Origin: an uncultured Gemmiger sp. | Lineage (GTDB): Bacteria; Bacillota; Clostridia; Oscillospirales; Ruminococcaceae | Length of the DNA: 64,000 bases | Direction: 5' to 3' | Assembly: GCA_944382835.1 (NCBI GenBank) | Contig: CALWNP010000010.1 | Coordinates: forward strand, 1 to 64,000 | Part shown: one piece after another, positions 25,952 to 34,400 of the stretch | How the letters are laid out: every line of letters starts with the position of its first letter | Position numbering within the stretch: position 1 is the first letter of the stretch | Made by a program: the position numbers and the translations under genes | The notes under the pieces: model-generated | Seen by the model: only the letters and a program-made list of their open reading frames with translations | Database searches by the model: none | Told to the model about the DNA's origin: nothing

Positions 25952-25968
25952 CGGTGACTTTGTCACCG
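25952..25968. promoter_or_regulatory. Operator palindrome of superoxide reductase
   Basis: Perfect CGGTGAC-TTT-GTCACCG. Its centre is 29 nt upstream of a second -10 candidate (TATGAT, 25989-25994), i.e. near -41 for that start. The core GTGA-N5-TCAC recurs upstream of trxA at the same distance. Confidence 0.6.
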
Positions 25969-26093
25969 ACAAAACCACATAAAACCGATATGATATAGCC
26001 AAGATCCAAACAGAAAACACCAACATCCGCCCCGGGCACCGGCCCATGCGGGCATTACGACAAAATACAAACAGCAAAAGGAGTGTTGTTTCT

Positions 26094-26471
26094 ATGAAAA
26101 CCAAGTTCTATATTTGCAGCCACTGCGGCAATCTGGTGGGCATGGTCCATGACGCGGGCGTTCCGCTGTTCTGCTGCGGCCAGAAGATGGACCCCCTGGT
26201 CCCCAACACGGTGGAGGCCAGCGGCGAGAAGCATCTGCCGGTGGTGACCGTCAATGGTGACACGGTGGAGGTCAACGTGGGCAGTGTGGATCATCCCATG
26301 GTGGAGGAGCACTCCATCCAGTGGGTGTACCTGGAGACCGAAAACGGCGGCCAGCGCAAGGCGCTGAAGCCCGGTGACGCCCCCCACGTCACCTTCTCGC
26401 TCAGCGGCGACAAGCCGGTGGCTGTCTACGCTTACTGCAACCTCCATGGCCTGTGGATGACCGAGGTCTGA
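26094..26471 (+). CDS. dfx: Desulfoferrodoxin (two-iron superoxide reductase)
   Basis: 125 aa from the ATG after AAAAGGAG. The N-terminal desulforedoxin domain holds a Fe(Cys)4 centre (CSHCGN and FCCGQKM, residues 9-12 and about 28-29). The C-terminal active site has the His4-Cys ligands in EKHLPVV, DHPMVEEHSIQW and CNLHGLW. It reduces superoxide to peroxide without making oxygen, using rubredoxin-type electrons; a hallmark of anaerobes. It stands alone between a terminator and an elaborate upstream region holding two candidate promoters and a palindrome. Confidence 0.95.
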   Translation: MKTKFYICSHCGNLVGMVHDAGVPLFCCGQKMDPLVPNTVEASGEKHLPVVTVNGDTVEVNVGSVDHPMVEEHSIQWVYLETENGGQRKALKPGDAPHVTFSLSGDKPVAVYAYCNLHGLWMTEV

Positions 26472-26490
26472 TCCCCCTATCAAACAAGCA

Positions 26491-26525
26491 ACGCCCGTCG
26501 GAAGCCGACCCGACGGGCGTTTTTC
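26491..26525. terminator. Intrinsic terminator
   Basis: 11-bp stem ACGCCCGTCGG/CCGACGGGCGT plus a T run, between convergent genes. Confidence 0.92.
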
Positions 26526-26540
26526 TATTTATTATTTGGA

Positions 26541-27569
26541 TTACCAGATGCCCAGCACATGCTGCAGGCCCAGGCTGACGGCGGTGATGCCCACCCAGCA
26601 GGCAAAGCCCATGACGATGGGTTTGCCGCCGGTTTTGACCAGCTTGACAATGTTGGTGTTCAGACCGATGGCCGCCATGGCCAGCACGATGAAGAACTTG
26701 CTCAGCGTCTTGAGGGGGTTGAAGAAGCTGGCAGGGACACCCATGCTCACCGCTACGGTGGTGATGACCGAGGCCAGGATGAAGTAGAGGATGAAGAAGG
26801 GGAAGATCTTCTTGAAATCAAAGCTGCTGCCTTCCTTTTTGGCATTGCGGGTCTGGAGGAAGGCCAGCACCAGGGTGATGGGGATGATGGCCAGGGTGCG
26901 GGTCAGCTTGACGGTGACGGCCTTGTCCAGGGTGGCGGAGCCCAGGCTGTTCATGGCGTCCCAGGTGGAGGCCGCAGCGGTCACCGAGGAGGTGTCGTTG
27001 ATGGCGGTGCCGGCGAAGATGCCGAAAGCCTCGCCGCTGGTGGTGGAGAAGCCCAGGGCGCTGCCGAAGGCCGGGAAGAGGATGGCGGCCAGCACGTTGA
27101 AGAAGAAGATCACCGAGATGGACTGGGCCACTTCCTCGTCATCGGCGCCGATGACCGGGGCGGTGGCGGCGATGGCGGAACCGCCGCAGATGGAGGAGCC
27201 CACCCCCACCAGGGTGGAGATGCGGCCGGGAATGTGCATGACCTTGTGCAGCACCCAGGAGATGATCAGCGAGGTGGAGATGGTGCAGATGATGATGGGC
27301 AGCGACTGCTTGCCGGTTTCCAGGATCACCGACAGGTTCAGACCGAAGCCCAGCAGGATCACCGCATACTGCAGAATCTTTTTGGAGGTAAAGGTAATGC
27401 CGCTCTGGAAGGCGGATTTATCGGGCAGAAACAGGGTCAGGATCATGCCCGCCAGGATGGCGAACACCGGGCCGCCGATGACCGGGAAGGTCAGGCCCAG
27501 GAACCAGCAGGGAATGGCGAGGACCAGGCAGAGCAGCAGGCCCTTTGCGTTGTTCTTGACAAAACTCAT
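26541..27569 (-). CDS. yeiH: YeiH family putative sulfate/anion exporter
   Basis: 342 aa from MSFVKNN, about 12 nt after AGAGGTG; a longer reading to 27647 would place coding sequence across the promoter region. About ten membrane segments. YeiH/YadS-type motifs are seen: [21 protein letters not shown] and [15 protein letters not shown]. The family is annotated as putative sulfate exporters by linkage to sulfite/cysteine metabolism and is poorly tested. Divergent from a CysL/YeiE-like LysR gene, the same pairing as yeiE-yeiH in enterobacteria. Confidence 0.85.
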   Translation of the reverse strand: MSFVKNNAKGLLLCLVLAIPCWFLGLTFPVIGGPVFAILAGMILTLFLPDKSAFQSGITFTSKKILQYAVILLGFGLNLSVILETGKQSLPIIICTISTSLIISWVLHKVMHIPGRISTLVGVGSSICGGSAIAATAPVIGADDEEVAQSISVIFFFNVLAAILFPAFGSALGFSTTSGEAFGIFAGTAINDTSSVTAAASTWDAMNSLGSATLDKAVTVKLTRTLAIIPITLVLAFLQTRNAKKEGSSFDFKKIFPFFILYFILASVITTVAVSMGVPASFFNPLKTLSKFFIVLAMAAIGLNTNIVKLVKTGGKPIVMGFACWVGITAVSLGLQHVLGIW

Positions 27570-27640
27570 CGGGAAACGATACACCTCTTTCTCAAAATCC
27601 ACGACCTTGGCCGCGGCTGTGCTTTCACCATAGCACAAAA

Positions 27641-27662
27641 TTATCATAAAGAAAAATGATAA
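27641..27662. promoter_or_regulatory. Operator candidate between yeiH and its LysR regulator
   Basis: Perfect inverted repeat TTATCAT-N8-ATGATAA in the 145-bp divergent intergenic region. Confidence 0.55.
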
Positions 27663-27714
27663 ATCTTTATTAAAACATAAAACTGTGTTATTATTTGGAA
27701 AAAGAGGTGATCTT

Positions 27715-28584
27715 GTGCAGGATTTTCGGATGGAGACCTTTCTGGCAGTGTGCAGCTGTATGAACTACACCAAGGCGGCCGAAATGCTCAGCCTGACCCA
27801 GCCGGCAGTTTCCCAGCATATCCATTATCTGGAAAATTATTATGGGGTAAAACTTTTCGGCCACCGGGGACGGCGGATTTTTCTGACCCAGGCGGGGGAG
27901 CTGCTGCGCCGCACCGCCCTGACCATGAAGCATGACGAACTGCATCTGCGGGACCAGATGAGCCTGGCGCAGCAGCAGTCCTGCCGGTATGTCTTTGGCG
28001 CCACCCGGACGGTGGCCGAGTACATCCTGCCGCCGGATCTGGCCCGGTTTGTGGCCCGGGTGCCGGGCGGGGTCCAGATGCAGGTGGACAACACCCGGGC
28101 GCTGCTGGCCCGGATGGATGAGGGGGTCCTGGACTTTGCGGTGGTGGAGGGGGACTTCCCCAAGCGGGAGTACGATTTCATCCCCTACCGGGTAGAGCGG
28201 TATGTGGCGGCGGCCGATCCCCGGACGGCGGCGGAACTGTCCGGCCATCCGGTGGAGGACCTGCTGGACCATACCCTGCTCCTGCGGGAGGAGGGATCGG
28301 GCACCCGGGAGATTCTGGAGCGGTATCTGGCCGGACGGGGACTGTCCACCGGGGACTTTGCCCGGGTGTTGGAGCTGGGAAACATCGGGGCGATCAAGGC
28401 CTTGACCCGGGCAGGGGTGGGCCTGACCTTTCTCTACGAGACTGCTCTGCAGGCGGCGGACGGCATTGTTCCCGTGGAACTGCGAAATTTTTCCATCACC
28501 CATGACATTGTCTTTGTCTTTCGCAAAAACAGCATCTTCCGGGAGGAATACCGGGAAATCTACCGCAAATTTACCCAGGAATGA
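27715..28584 (+). CDS. LysR family regulator (YeiE/CysL-like)
   Basis: 289 aa from a GTG preceded by AAAGAGGTGATCTT; the earlier in-frame ATG has no ribosome site. The HTH is clear ([20 protein letters not shown], residues about 18-37). The effector domain includes [13 protein letters not shown], the anion-contacting motif of the CysL/YeiE/CbbR group. It should control yeiH through the palindrome at 27641. Sulfite or a related anion is the likely effector by family. Confidence 0.85.
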   Translation: MQDFRMETFLAVCSCMNYTKAAEMLSLTQPAVSQHIHYLENYYGVKLFGHRGRRIFLTQAGELLRRTALTMKHDELHLRDQMSLAQQQSCRYVFGATRTVAEYILPPDLARFVARVPGGVQMQVDNTRALLARMDEGVLDFAVVEGDFPKREYDFIPYRVERYVAAADPRTAAELSGHPVEDLLDHTLLLREEGSGTREILERYLAGRGLSTGDFARVLELGNIGAIKALTRAGVGLTFLYETALQAADGIVPVELRNFSITHDIVFVFRKNSIFREEYREIYRKFTQE

Positions 28585-28585
28585 C

Positions 28586-28628
28586 AAAACGGCCCTGCGG
28601 CGCAAGATTCTGCGCGCAGGGCCGTTTT
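28586..28628. terminator. Bidirectional intrinsic terminator
   Basis: 14-bp stem AAAACGGCCCTGCG/CGCAGGGCCGTTTT between convergent genes. Confidence 0.92.
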
Positions 28629-28637
28629 CAGATTGGT

Positions 28638-28958
28638 TCAGTGTTCCAGCCGGCCGTGATAACTCAGCAGCCCGCCGATGTTTTCCACCCGGGCAAACCC
28701 CATCTGCCGGAGCATCAGAGCGGCCTGACCGCTTCTGGCGCCGCTGCGGCAGTAGACAAAGACCGGGGTGTCGGGGGAGGGCAGACGGTCATCTGCCTCA
28801 TCCAGCTGCTGCAAGGGAAGGTTGCGGCTGCCGGGCAGATGACCGGCGGCGTACTCCTCGGGGGTGCGCACATCCAGCAGCACCGCGCCGGGGATGGCCT
28901 GGTATTGTGCCAGGCCTTCTTCCAGACCGGGCCGATGAAGAAAATCCAGAAATCCCAT
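28638..28958 (-). CDS. Single-domain rhodanese
   Basis: 106 aa. Active-site loop YCRSGARS with the persulfide-forming cysteine near residue 70, and the family strands AVLLDVRTPEEYAAGHLPGS and ENIGGL. A cytosolic sulfur carrier or thiosulfate:acceptor transferase. It starts 10 nt after trxA, so the pair is one operon; thioredoxin is a plausible reductant for its persulfide. Confidence 0.9.
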   Translation of the reverse strand: MGFLDFLHRPGLEEGLAQYQAIPGAVLLDVRTPEEYAAGHLPGSRNLPLQQLDEADDRLPSPDTPVFVYCRSGARSGQAALMLRQMGFARVENIGGLLSYHGRLEH

Positions 28959-28968
28959 GCAGAACGCC

Positions 28969-29274
28969 TCAGACCAGGGCCAGGATCTGGGCTTTGGGCA
29001 TGGCGCCCACGGCCCGGTTGACTTCCTTGCCGTTCTTGACCACCACCAGGGTGGGGATGCTCATGACGCCGAAGGCGGAAGCCAGCTCCCGCTCCTCATC
29101 CACATTGATCTTGCCGACCTTGAGCTCGGGGTGCTCGGCGGCGATCTCCTCCACCACCGGGCCCACCCGACGGCAGGGGCCGCACCAGCTGGCCCAGAAA
29201 TCCAGCAGAACCGGCTTGCTGCTCTCGAGGACTTCCTGTTTGAAATTCTGATTGGTGATATGCAAAGCGGACAT
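28969..29274 (-). CDS. trxA: Thioredoxin
   Basis: 101 aa with the classical active site WASWCGPCRR (Cys at about 31 and 34), cis-proline SIPTLVVVKNG. Ribosome site AAAAAGGAGG. A general disulfide reductase. First gene of an operon with the rhodanese. Its upstream region carries the same GTGA-N5-TCAC palindrome as the superoxide reductase gene. Confidence 0.95.
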   Translation of the reverse strand: MSALHITNQNFKQEVLESSKPVLLDFWASWCGPCRRVGPVVEEIAAEHPELKVGKINVDEERELASAFGVMSIPTLVVVKNGKEVNRAVGAMPKAQILALV

Positions 29275-29344
29275 AACGCTTCCTCCTTTTTATTGGTACC
29301 TGTTCAGGTGTTTGGTTTTGAGAGTGGTTTGTTTCGGTACTGTC

Positions 29345-29385
29345 AGGATACCAGATCCCGGACCAAAGTTCTGTGATTTTGTCAC
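29345..29385 (-). promoter_or_regulatory. trxA promoter with Crp/Fnr-like palindrome
   Basis: Minus-strand extended -10 TGG-TATCCT (29350-29345). The palindrome core GTGA-TTTTG-TCAC (29373-29385) is centred 29 nt upstream of the -10 and replaces the -35, as expected for a class II activator site. Confidence 0.5.
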
Positions 29386-29392
29386 CTTGAAA

Positions 29393-29406
29393 TCCAGAAA
29401 TCTGGA
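29393..29406. repeat. Short palindrome between the AraC gene and trxA
   Basis: TCCAGA-AA-TCTGGA, just upstream of the trxA regulatory palindrome. Function unknown. Confidence 0.4.
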
Positions 29407-29469
29407 AATATCTTTATGGTGTCCGGCAGTGAGGGGGTTATACCCCGGTACAGATGGGAGCGGCCTGCC

Positions 29470-30351
29470 TCAGCGAAGGATGTTGGCCGGCCGGGTGATC
29501 TGATGACGATAGGCACGGGGGGACAACCCGGTTTTTTTCCGAAACAGATCCTTGAAATAATTGGAACTGCTGAACCCACAGGCGGTGGCAATCTTGGTTA
29601 CCGAAGCACCGGTGGCGGAGAGCATCCGGGCAGCCTGACGCAGACGGATTTCATTCAGATACTCCTTGAAGGTGCTGCCGGTGACCTGCCTGAACTTGCG
29701 GGAAAAATAGGTGGGGCAGAGACTGCACTGGGACGCGACCTCAGACAAGGTCAAGGGGAGCATGTAGTTCAGAGCCATATATTTCAGTGCCTTTTCGATG
29801 TCGGAACTATATCCCTCCCTGGGGGACAATTCCGCATAGCTGAAAATTCCTTGCCGCAGCAGAAGCAGTACCAGACGGCACAGTTCCAGCTGAAGTATTT
29901 CGTCGGAATAGCGCTGGGGCTCATTGCTCTCCTGCAGCAGCAGCGTCAACAACTCTTCCACCGCAAGGCGCAGCCGGTCATTGAGGATAACTTTGCAGGA
30001 GGTGCTCATCGTCTGCCGGATTTCCGGGTGGGAGCCGGCCAGCCCCGCAAGAATCTGCTCCGGTTGGCAAAAGACGATGATCCGTTCACAGGTACTGTTC
30101 CCCTCGTAACGTGTGCTATGGGAATCGCCGGCTGCCACCAAAAACAGGTCCCCGGCTTCCAGATGGTATTGAGTCTGGTTGACGGTATAGACACATTGAC
30201 CGCGCTTGAGATAGTAAATCTCGCAACAGCTGTGGACGTGCTCGTAGGACATCCGGAAGACCGGCTGATGCACGGCATGGTCCAGACAGATGCGGTCCGA
30301 ATGGCAGACCGGCTGCTCGTGTTCACAGGAATCTTCATGTTTTTTCGGCAT
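29470..30351 (-). CDS. AraC family transcriptional regulator
   Basis: 293 aa from the ATG after AGAAGGTG. N-terminal cupin (about 30-110; HVHSCCEIYYLKRGQ, LEAGDLFLVAAGDSHS), then two C-terminal HTH motifs (LTLSEVASQCSLCPTYFSRKF and VTKIATACGFSSSNYFKDLF). Such proteins usually sense sugars. The divergent GH28-like gene is the natural target. Confidence 0.9.
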   Translation of the reverse strand: MPKKHEDSCEHEQPVCHSDRICLDHAVHQPVFRMSYEHVHSCCEIYYLKRGQCVYTVNQTQYHLEAGDLFLVAAGDSHSTRYEGNSTCERIIVFCQPEQILAGLAGSHPEIRQTMSTSCKVILNDRLRLAVEELLTLLLQESNEPQRYSDEILQLELCRLVLLLLRQGIFSYAELSPREGYSSDIEKALKYMALNYMLPLTLSEVASQCSLCPTYFSRKFRQVTGSTFKEYLNEIRLRQAARMLSATGASVTKIATACGFSSSNYFKDLFRKKTGLSPRAYRHQITRPANILR

Positions 30352-30727
30352 ACAAGCACCTTCTGGACAACATCGCTTGCCTTGTCCCGGGTTCACACCT
30401 GCCTTGGGAAATCTGGTGAAATGAATGGCAGTATTTTTGTATGAGATGACAAGGCCTCCCATTTGACAGGGAGGAAAAGACAAAAAATCAGTCTTTTAGA
30501 GGTCAAAATACATGGATTATTTGTATTTTTTGTTATGATAAACCCGTACAATACAGATGTCAAGCCCGGTGGGGGTGCACACCTTCCGGGTAAACCAATG
30601 GATTTTGCAGACGGATGGAAGGATTGCAGCAGAAATTTGCAAGGGATGGAAGACGAGATGCCGGAAAATCCGGATGACCGGCTCCGTCTGCTGTCCCGAA
30701 TACCATCACAGGATTTGGAGGAACAAT
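30352..30727. other. Divergent regulatory region, AraC and GH28-like genes
   Basis: 376 bp without a gene. It holds an inverted repeat CCTCCC-N8-GGGAGG (30455-30474) and an extended -10 TGT-TATGAT (30534-30539) facing the GH28-like gene, leaving a leader of about 180 nt. No further structure recognised. Confidence 0.5.
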
Positions 30728-32056
30728 ATGATTTACAATATCTTGGACTATGGTGCCACAGGGGATGGCAAGACCAACGATGCACCGGCCATCCAGCGGG
30801 CGATTGATGCCTGCGCCCAGGCCGGGGGCGGGCAGGTGGTTCTGCCGGGCGGTCATACCTACAAGGCAGGGTCCATCCTACTGCGCAGCAACATTGATTT
30901 TCACCTGGAATATGGCGCCCGTCTGAAGGCCAGCGAGGCTCCTGAGGACTTTGACGAGGTGGAGGCTGCCTACCGGGACCACTACCGGGACACCACCCTG
31001 CTGGTGCCCTCCTACGAGAACTGCGAGTATGACGGGGAGCCCCGCAACTTTTTCCTGATGGCCAAGGACTGTGAAAACCTCTGCATCAGCGGCGGCGGTG
31101 TGATTGACGGCTCGGAGGAAAACTTCTACGGAGAGATCGATCACAATTACATAGAGGGTACCTATTACCCCCGGATTCCGCTGCTGCTTCTCAAGAAGGT
31201 GGATCACCTGACCATCCGGGAGGTGACCCTGACCCGGAGCGCCTTCTGGACGGTCCATATGGTGGGGTGCAGCGATGTGCTCATCGATGGCATCCGCATC
31301 CTCAACAACCTGAAGATGGTCAACTGTGACGGCATCGACCCCGACCACTGCCGCAACGTCCGCATCAACAACTGCCATATCGAGTCGGCGGACGACTGCA
31401 TTGTCTTCAAAAACTCCAAAAAGAATATGGCCTATGGTCCCTGCGAGAACATTGTGGTCTCCAACTGCACCCTGATGTCCACCAGCGCGGCCATCAAGTT
31501 CGGCACCGAGAGCGAGGCGGATTTCCGCAACATCACGGTGACCAACTGTGTGATTTCGGGCTCCAACCGCGGCATCTCGCTGCAGCTGCGGGACAAGGGC
31601 AACATTGAAAATGTGCTGTTTGCCAACCTCCACATCGGTACCCGCCGGTTCTCCAACCAGTGGTGGGGCAAGGGGGAACCCATCTGTGTCACCGCCATTG
31701 ACCGGCACAAGGATGCTCCGGCGGGCCAGATCCGCAACGTCAATTTTGAAAACATTGATTGTGTTGGGGAAAACGGCATCTTCCTCCATGGCAGCGCCGG
31801 GCATCTGCTGCGGGACCTGAGCTTCCGCCGCATCCGGGTGCATTTGGTCAAAACGACCGCCTGGCCAGCAGATCAGTGGGATCTGCGCCCCTGCGAGGGG
31901 GATGGACTGATCCCCGGCAAGGTAAACGGACTGACCTGTGTGTATGGCGACGGCGTCCGCTGCGAGGATGTCCAGGTGAGCTGTGAGGAGAGCATGCGCC
32001 CGTGGTTCGGGGAAGACTTCTGCTTCCAGAACACCGCCAATGTCTGCCAGCTCTGA
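30728..32056 (+). CDS. Glycoside hydrolase family 28-like (polygalacturonase-type) protein
   Basis: 442 aa from the ATG after TTGGAGG; a longer reading from 30557 has no start signal. Right-handed beta-helix protein with a pectate-lyase-like N-terminus (DYGATGDGKTNDAPAIQRAID) and GH28 landmarks: NCDGIDPD (D201) and ADDC (D222, D223). The GHG histidine motif is not found; its place is taken by TSAAIKFGTES. No signal peptide, so it would act inside the cell on imported oligogalacturonides. The divergent AraC gene is its likely regulator. Catalysis may differ from classical GH28. Confidence 0.82.
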   Translation: MIYNILDYGATGDGKTNDAPAIQRAIDACAQAGGGQVVLPGGHTYKAGSILLRSNIDFHLEYGARLKASEAPEDFDEVEAAYRDHYRDTTLLVPSYENCEYDGEPRNFFLMAKDCENLCISGGGVIDGSEENFYGEIDHNYIEGTYYPRIPLLLLKKVDHLTIREVTLTRSAFWTVHMVGCSDVLIDGIRILNNLKMVNCDGIDPDHCRNVRINNCHIESADDCIVFKNSKKNMAYGPCENIVVSNCTLMSTSAAIKFGTESEADFRNITVTNCVISGSNRGISLQLRDKGNIENVLFANLHIGTRRFSNQWWGKGEPICVTAIDRHKDAPAGQIRNVNFENIDCVGENGIFLHGSAGHLLRDLSFRRIRVHLVKTTAWPADQWDLRPCEGDGLIPGKVNGLTCVYGDGVRCEDVQVSCEESMRPWFGEDFCFQNTANVCQL

Positions 32057-32082
32057 GGAAAACAAGTGATTTAGAACAAAGA

Positions 32083-32120
32083 AGAAGCGCTGCGGATGAC
32101 AGTTCCGCAGCGCGTCTTGT
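32083..32120. terminator. Intrinsic terminator
   Basis: 10-bp stem GCGCTGCGGA/TCCGCAGCGC between convergent genes, with a T-rich flank. Confidence 0.8.
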
Positions 32121-32137
32121 TTCCTATGAGAAAAATG

Positions 32138-32800
32138 TTATTCGGCGTCTGCCAGATTGCGCAGCCGATCCGGGTCGGTGAGGGTGACGGTACCGCGGTT
32201 GAGCTGGACCATTCCCTCGCTCTGGAAATACCGCAGCATCCGGGTGACCACCTCCCGGGCGGTGCCCATGTGGTTGGCGATCTTCTCGTGGGTGCAGTGC
32301 AGCACCGGGCTGTCTTCCAAAGCACTCTCCTGCAGCAGAAAATCCGCCAGCCGCCGGTCAAAACTCTTCCACAAAATCTGCTCCATCAGCCACATGACCT
32401 CGGACAGCCGGCTGCCCATGATATCGTTGGTGTAGTTGGCCACCGCTGCGGATTCCTCCCGCAGCTTTTTGTAGACCGCCGGGGGAATGATCCAGAACTC
32501 ACAATCCTTCTCCGCCTCGATGGTCACCTCAAACTGGATACTGTGCATGACGCAGGAGGCGGACATCAGGCAGATATCCATGGGAAACAGACGATAGAGG
32601 GTGATCTCCCGCCCTTCCTCGGACAGGATCAGCGCCCGCAGCTGACCACTTTTGACCAGCAGCAATCCCAGACAGTCGGCCCCGCCCTGGTGCAGCACGG
32701 TGCCCTTCTCGGCCCGGCGCAGCACCGCACTTCCGGCCAGCAACTGCTGTTGGGCCGGGGTCAGCTTATCCCAGATGGCCAGATCTTGTTCGATTCCCAT
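32138..32800 (-). CDS. Crp/Fnr family transcriptional regulator
   Basis: 220 aa from the ATG after AAGGAGGAAATTGTCT. N-terminal cyclic-nucleotide-type beta roll (about 10-125) with a cysteine in MSASCVMHSIQFEV that is a candidate redox or metal contact. C-terminal winged HTH with recognition helix GTAREVVTRML, whose R-E-xxx-R spacing is that of CRP and predicts GTGA/TCAC half-sites. Two GTGA-N5-TCAC palindromes occur in this window, at dfx and trxA. It lies 39 nt downstream of the P1 peptidase gene and probably shares its transcript. Confidence 0.88.
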   Translation of the reverse strand: MGIEQDLAIWDKLTPAQQQLLAGSAVLRRAEKGTVLHQGGADCLGLLLVKSGQLRALILSEEGREITLYRLFPMDICLMSASCVMHSIQFEVTIEAEKDCEFWIIPPAVYKKLREESAAVANYTNDIMGSRLSEVMWLMEQILWKSFDRRLADFLLQESALEDSPVLHCTHEKIANHMGTAREVVTRMLRYFQSEGMVQLNRGTVTLTDPDRLRNLADAE

Positions 32801-32839
32801 AGACAATTTCCTCCTTGGTTTTGCCCTTCCCGAAAGGGG

Positions 32840-33814
32840 TCAGCTGTGGCTCCAGGGCAGATCCCGCAGGGCGGGGAAGCCGTATCCGCTGGTGGCAGAG
32901 CGGACGGCAGAGAGAATGGCTTCGGACATGACCCGGGCACCCAGGGTGCCCACCATGTCCAGGTCCGCCTCCACATCCCCGGTGGACAGGGCATAGATGC
33001 TGTCCCCGTCGGCGGTGGTGTGCAGGGGACGGATGGAACGGGCGTATCCGTTGTGGGCCATGCTGGCAATCTTGTTCAGTTCGGTCTTGTTGAACCGGGC
33101 GTTGGTGAGGATGGCACCGATGGTGGTGTTGCCCACAAATTTGTTGCGCACCACGGTGTAGCTCTGGTACATTTCCTCCTCGGTACAGCACAGACCGCTG
33201 TGATCTGGCTGCAACAGGCCCGCTACCTGGCGGCCGGTGCGCCAGTCGTAGATGTCGCCCAGGGCGTTGACCGCTACGATGGCGCCCACCTGCAGATCCC
33301 CGATCTGCACCGCATAGCTTCCGATGCCGGATTTCATGCAGCGCTGGGCGCCCCGGAACTTGCCCACCGTGGCACCGGTCCCGGCGCCATAGCATCCATC
33401 CCGGTACTCGCTCTGTTCGGCAGCCTGGCAGGCACGGTAGCCCATGTCGGCGTCGGGCCGCACCCGGCCATCCCCCACTGCCAGGTCAAACAGGCAGGAG
33501 GCACAGACCAGCGGAACCTTGGTGACTCCCACGTCAAACCCCACGTCCCGCTCCTCCAGATAGCGCATCACACCGCCGGCGGCGTCCAGGCCAAAGGCAC
33601 TGCCGCCGCTGAGCAGCACGGCGTGGATGGCCTCGGCGGCAGCCACCGGCTTGAGCAGCTCGCTCTCCCGCGAGGCAGGCCCGCCGCCCCGCACGTCCAG
33701 ACCGGCCGGGGCACCCCGGCGGCATAGAATGACGGTACAGCCTGTCCCGGCGGCTTGGTCCTGGGCATTGCCGATCTCGATGTTCTGAACCTCATCGATG
33801 CGGATTTCCTGCAT
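32840..33814 (-). CDS. P1 (S58, DmpA-like) family peptidase
   Basis: 324 aa. N-terminal-nucleophile hydrolase of the DmpA/BapA group. The self-cleavage and nucleophile region is VGNTTIGAILTNA (about 225-237) and the oxyanion region is LLSGGSAFGLDAAGGVM. Relatives cleave N-terminal amino acids or beta-peptides after autoproteolysis before the Thr/Ser. No signal peptide. Start after AAGGAGTGAGTTCGG. Upstream of the Crp/Fnr gene in the same unit. Confidence 0.88.
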   Translation of the reverse strand: MQEIRIDEVQNIEIGNAQDQAAGTGCTVILCRRGAPAGLDVRGGGPASRESELLKPVAAAEAIHAVLLSGGSAFGLDAAGGVMRYLEERDVGFDVGVTKVPLVCASCLFDLAVGDGRVRPDADMGYRACQAAEQSEYRDGCYGAGTGATVGKFRGAQRCMKSGIGSYAVQIGDLQVGAIVAVNALGDIYDWRTGRQVAGLLQPDHSGLCCTEEEMYQSYTVVRNKFVGNTTIGAILTNARFNKTELNKIASMAHNGYARSIRPLHTTADGDSIYALSTGDVEADLDMVGTLGARVMSEAILSAVRSATSGYGFPALRDLPWSHS

Positions 33815-33863
33815 CCGAACTCACTCCTTTGGATTGTGCGCTGTTTGCGGATCAATTGTTTTT

Positions 33864-33892
33864 ATTGTAGCGCAGGCGAGGCTGGATTGCAA
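33864..33892 (-). promoter_or_regulatory. Promoter of the P1 peptidase/Crp-Fnr unit
   Basis: Minus-strand TTGCAA (33892-33887), 17-nt spacer, TACAAT (33869-33864). Confidence 0.65.
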
Positions 33893-34006
33893 CCGCTGTG
33901 CTGGAAAGACAAAAAGTGCGCAGAAAGACAAATAATTGGCAAAAAATGTCAGAAATCTAATGTAAATAATTTCACTTGGTTCTGTAAAATACGGAGGGTG
34001 ATATGC

Positions 34007-34012
34007 TATACT
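34007..34012 (+). promoter_or_regulatory. Extended -10 for the DUF6465 gene
   Basis: TGC-TATACT, about 50 nt ahead of the start codon; no clear -35. Confidence 0.45.
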
Positions 34013-34061
34013 AAACATAACGCTCCATCCAAGACCAATCCAGACAAAGGAAGGTGTATTG

Positions 34062-34343
34062 ATGAAAAAAGCATCCGCTGAAAAGCAGCCCGAAACCCCT
34101 CAGAGCAAACAGGCCAAAAAGTCCGCTGCGCGTAAGGCGCATACTCCGCCGCCGGAGATTCATCTGGAAATCGGCAGCGACAGTTACAACTGCATGGAAC
34201 TGCTGGAACGGGCCCGGGCAGACTATCGGCTGACCCATAAAACCGGGATTCACTCCTGTCGGATCTACATCAAGCCCGAGGAAAACGCGGTCTATTATGT
34301 GATCAACAAGGTGGAGGGGAAAATCCCCCTGATATCCCAGTGA
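34062..34343 (+). CDS. DUF6465 family small protein
   Basis: 93 aa from ATG (a TTG directly precedes it) after GGAAGGTG. A basic Lys/Ala/Pro-rich N-terminus (about 1-32) is followed by a compact domain ending YIKPEENAVYYVINKVEG. This matches the DUF6465 proteins of Clostridia, of unknown function. The basic tail could bind nucleic acid, but nothing here proves it. Confidence 0.75.
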   Translation: MKKASAEKQPETPQSKQAKKSAARKAHTPPPEIHLEIGSDSYNCMELLERARADYRLTHKTGIHSCRIYIKPEENAVYYVINKVEGKIPLISQ

Positions 34344-34360
34344 TGGACAACAAAGGAAAA

Positions 34361-34393
34361 CGCCCCCGGCTGCCGATCTGGCGGCCGGGGGCG
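34361..34393 (-). terminator. Intrinsic terminator of the isochorismatase-like gene
   Basis: 10-bp stem CGCCCCCGGC/GCCGGGGGCG; on the minus strand it is followed by GTTTTCC. Little T run on the plus side. Confidence 0.65.
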
Positions 34394-34400
34394 ATCTGTG

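Noticed and set aside
27570..27647. Longer YeiH start (26 extra residues)
   Set aside because: It would cover the divergent promoter region and overlap the operator; the extra residues are unlike the family.
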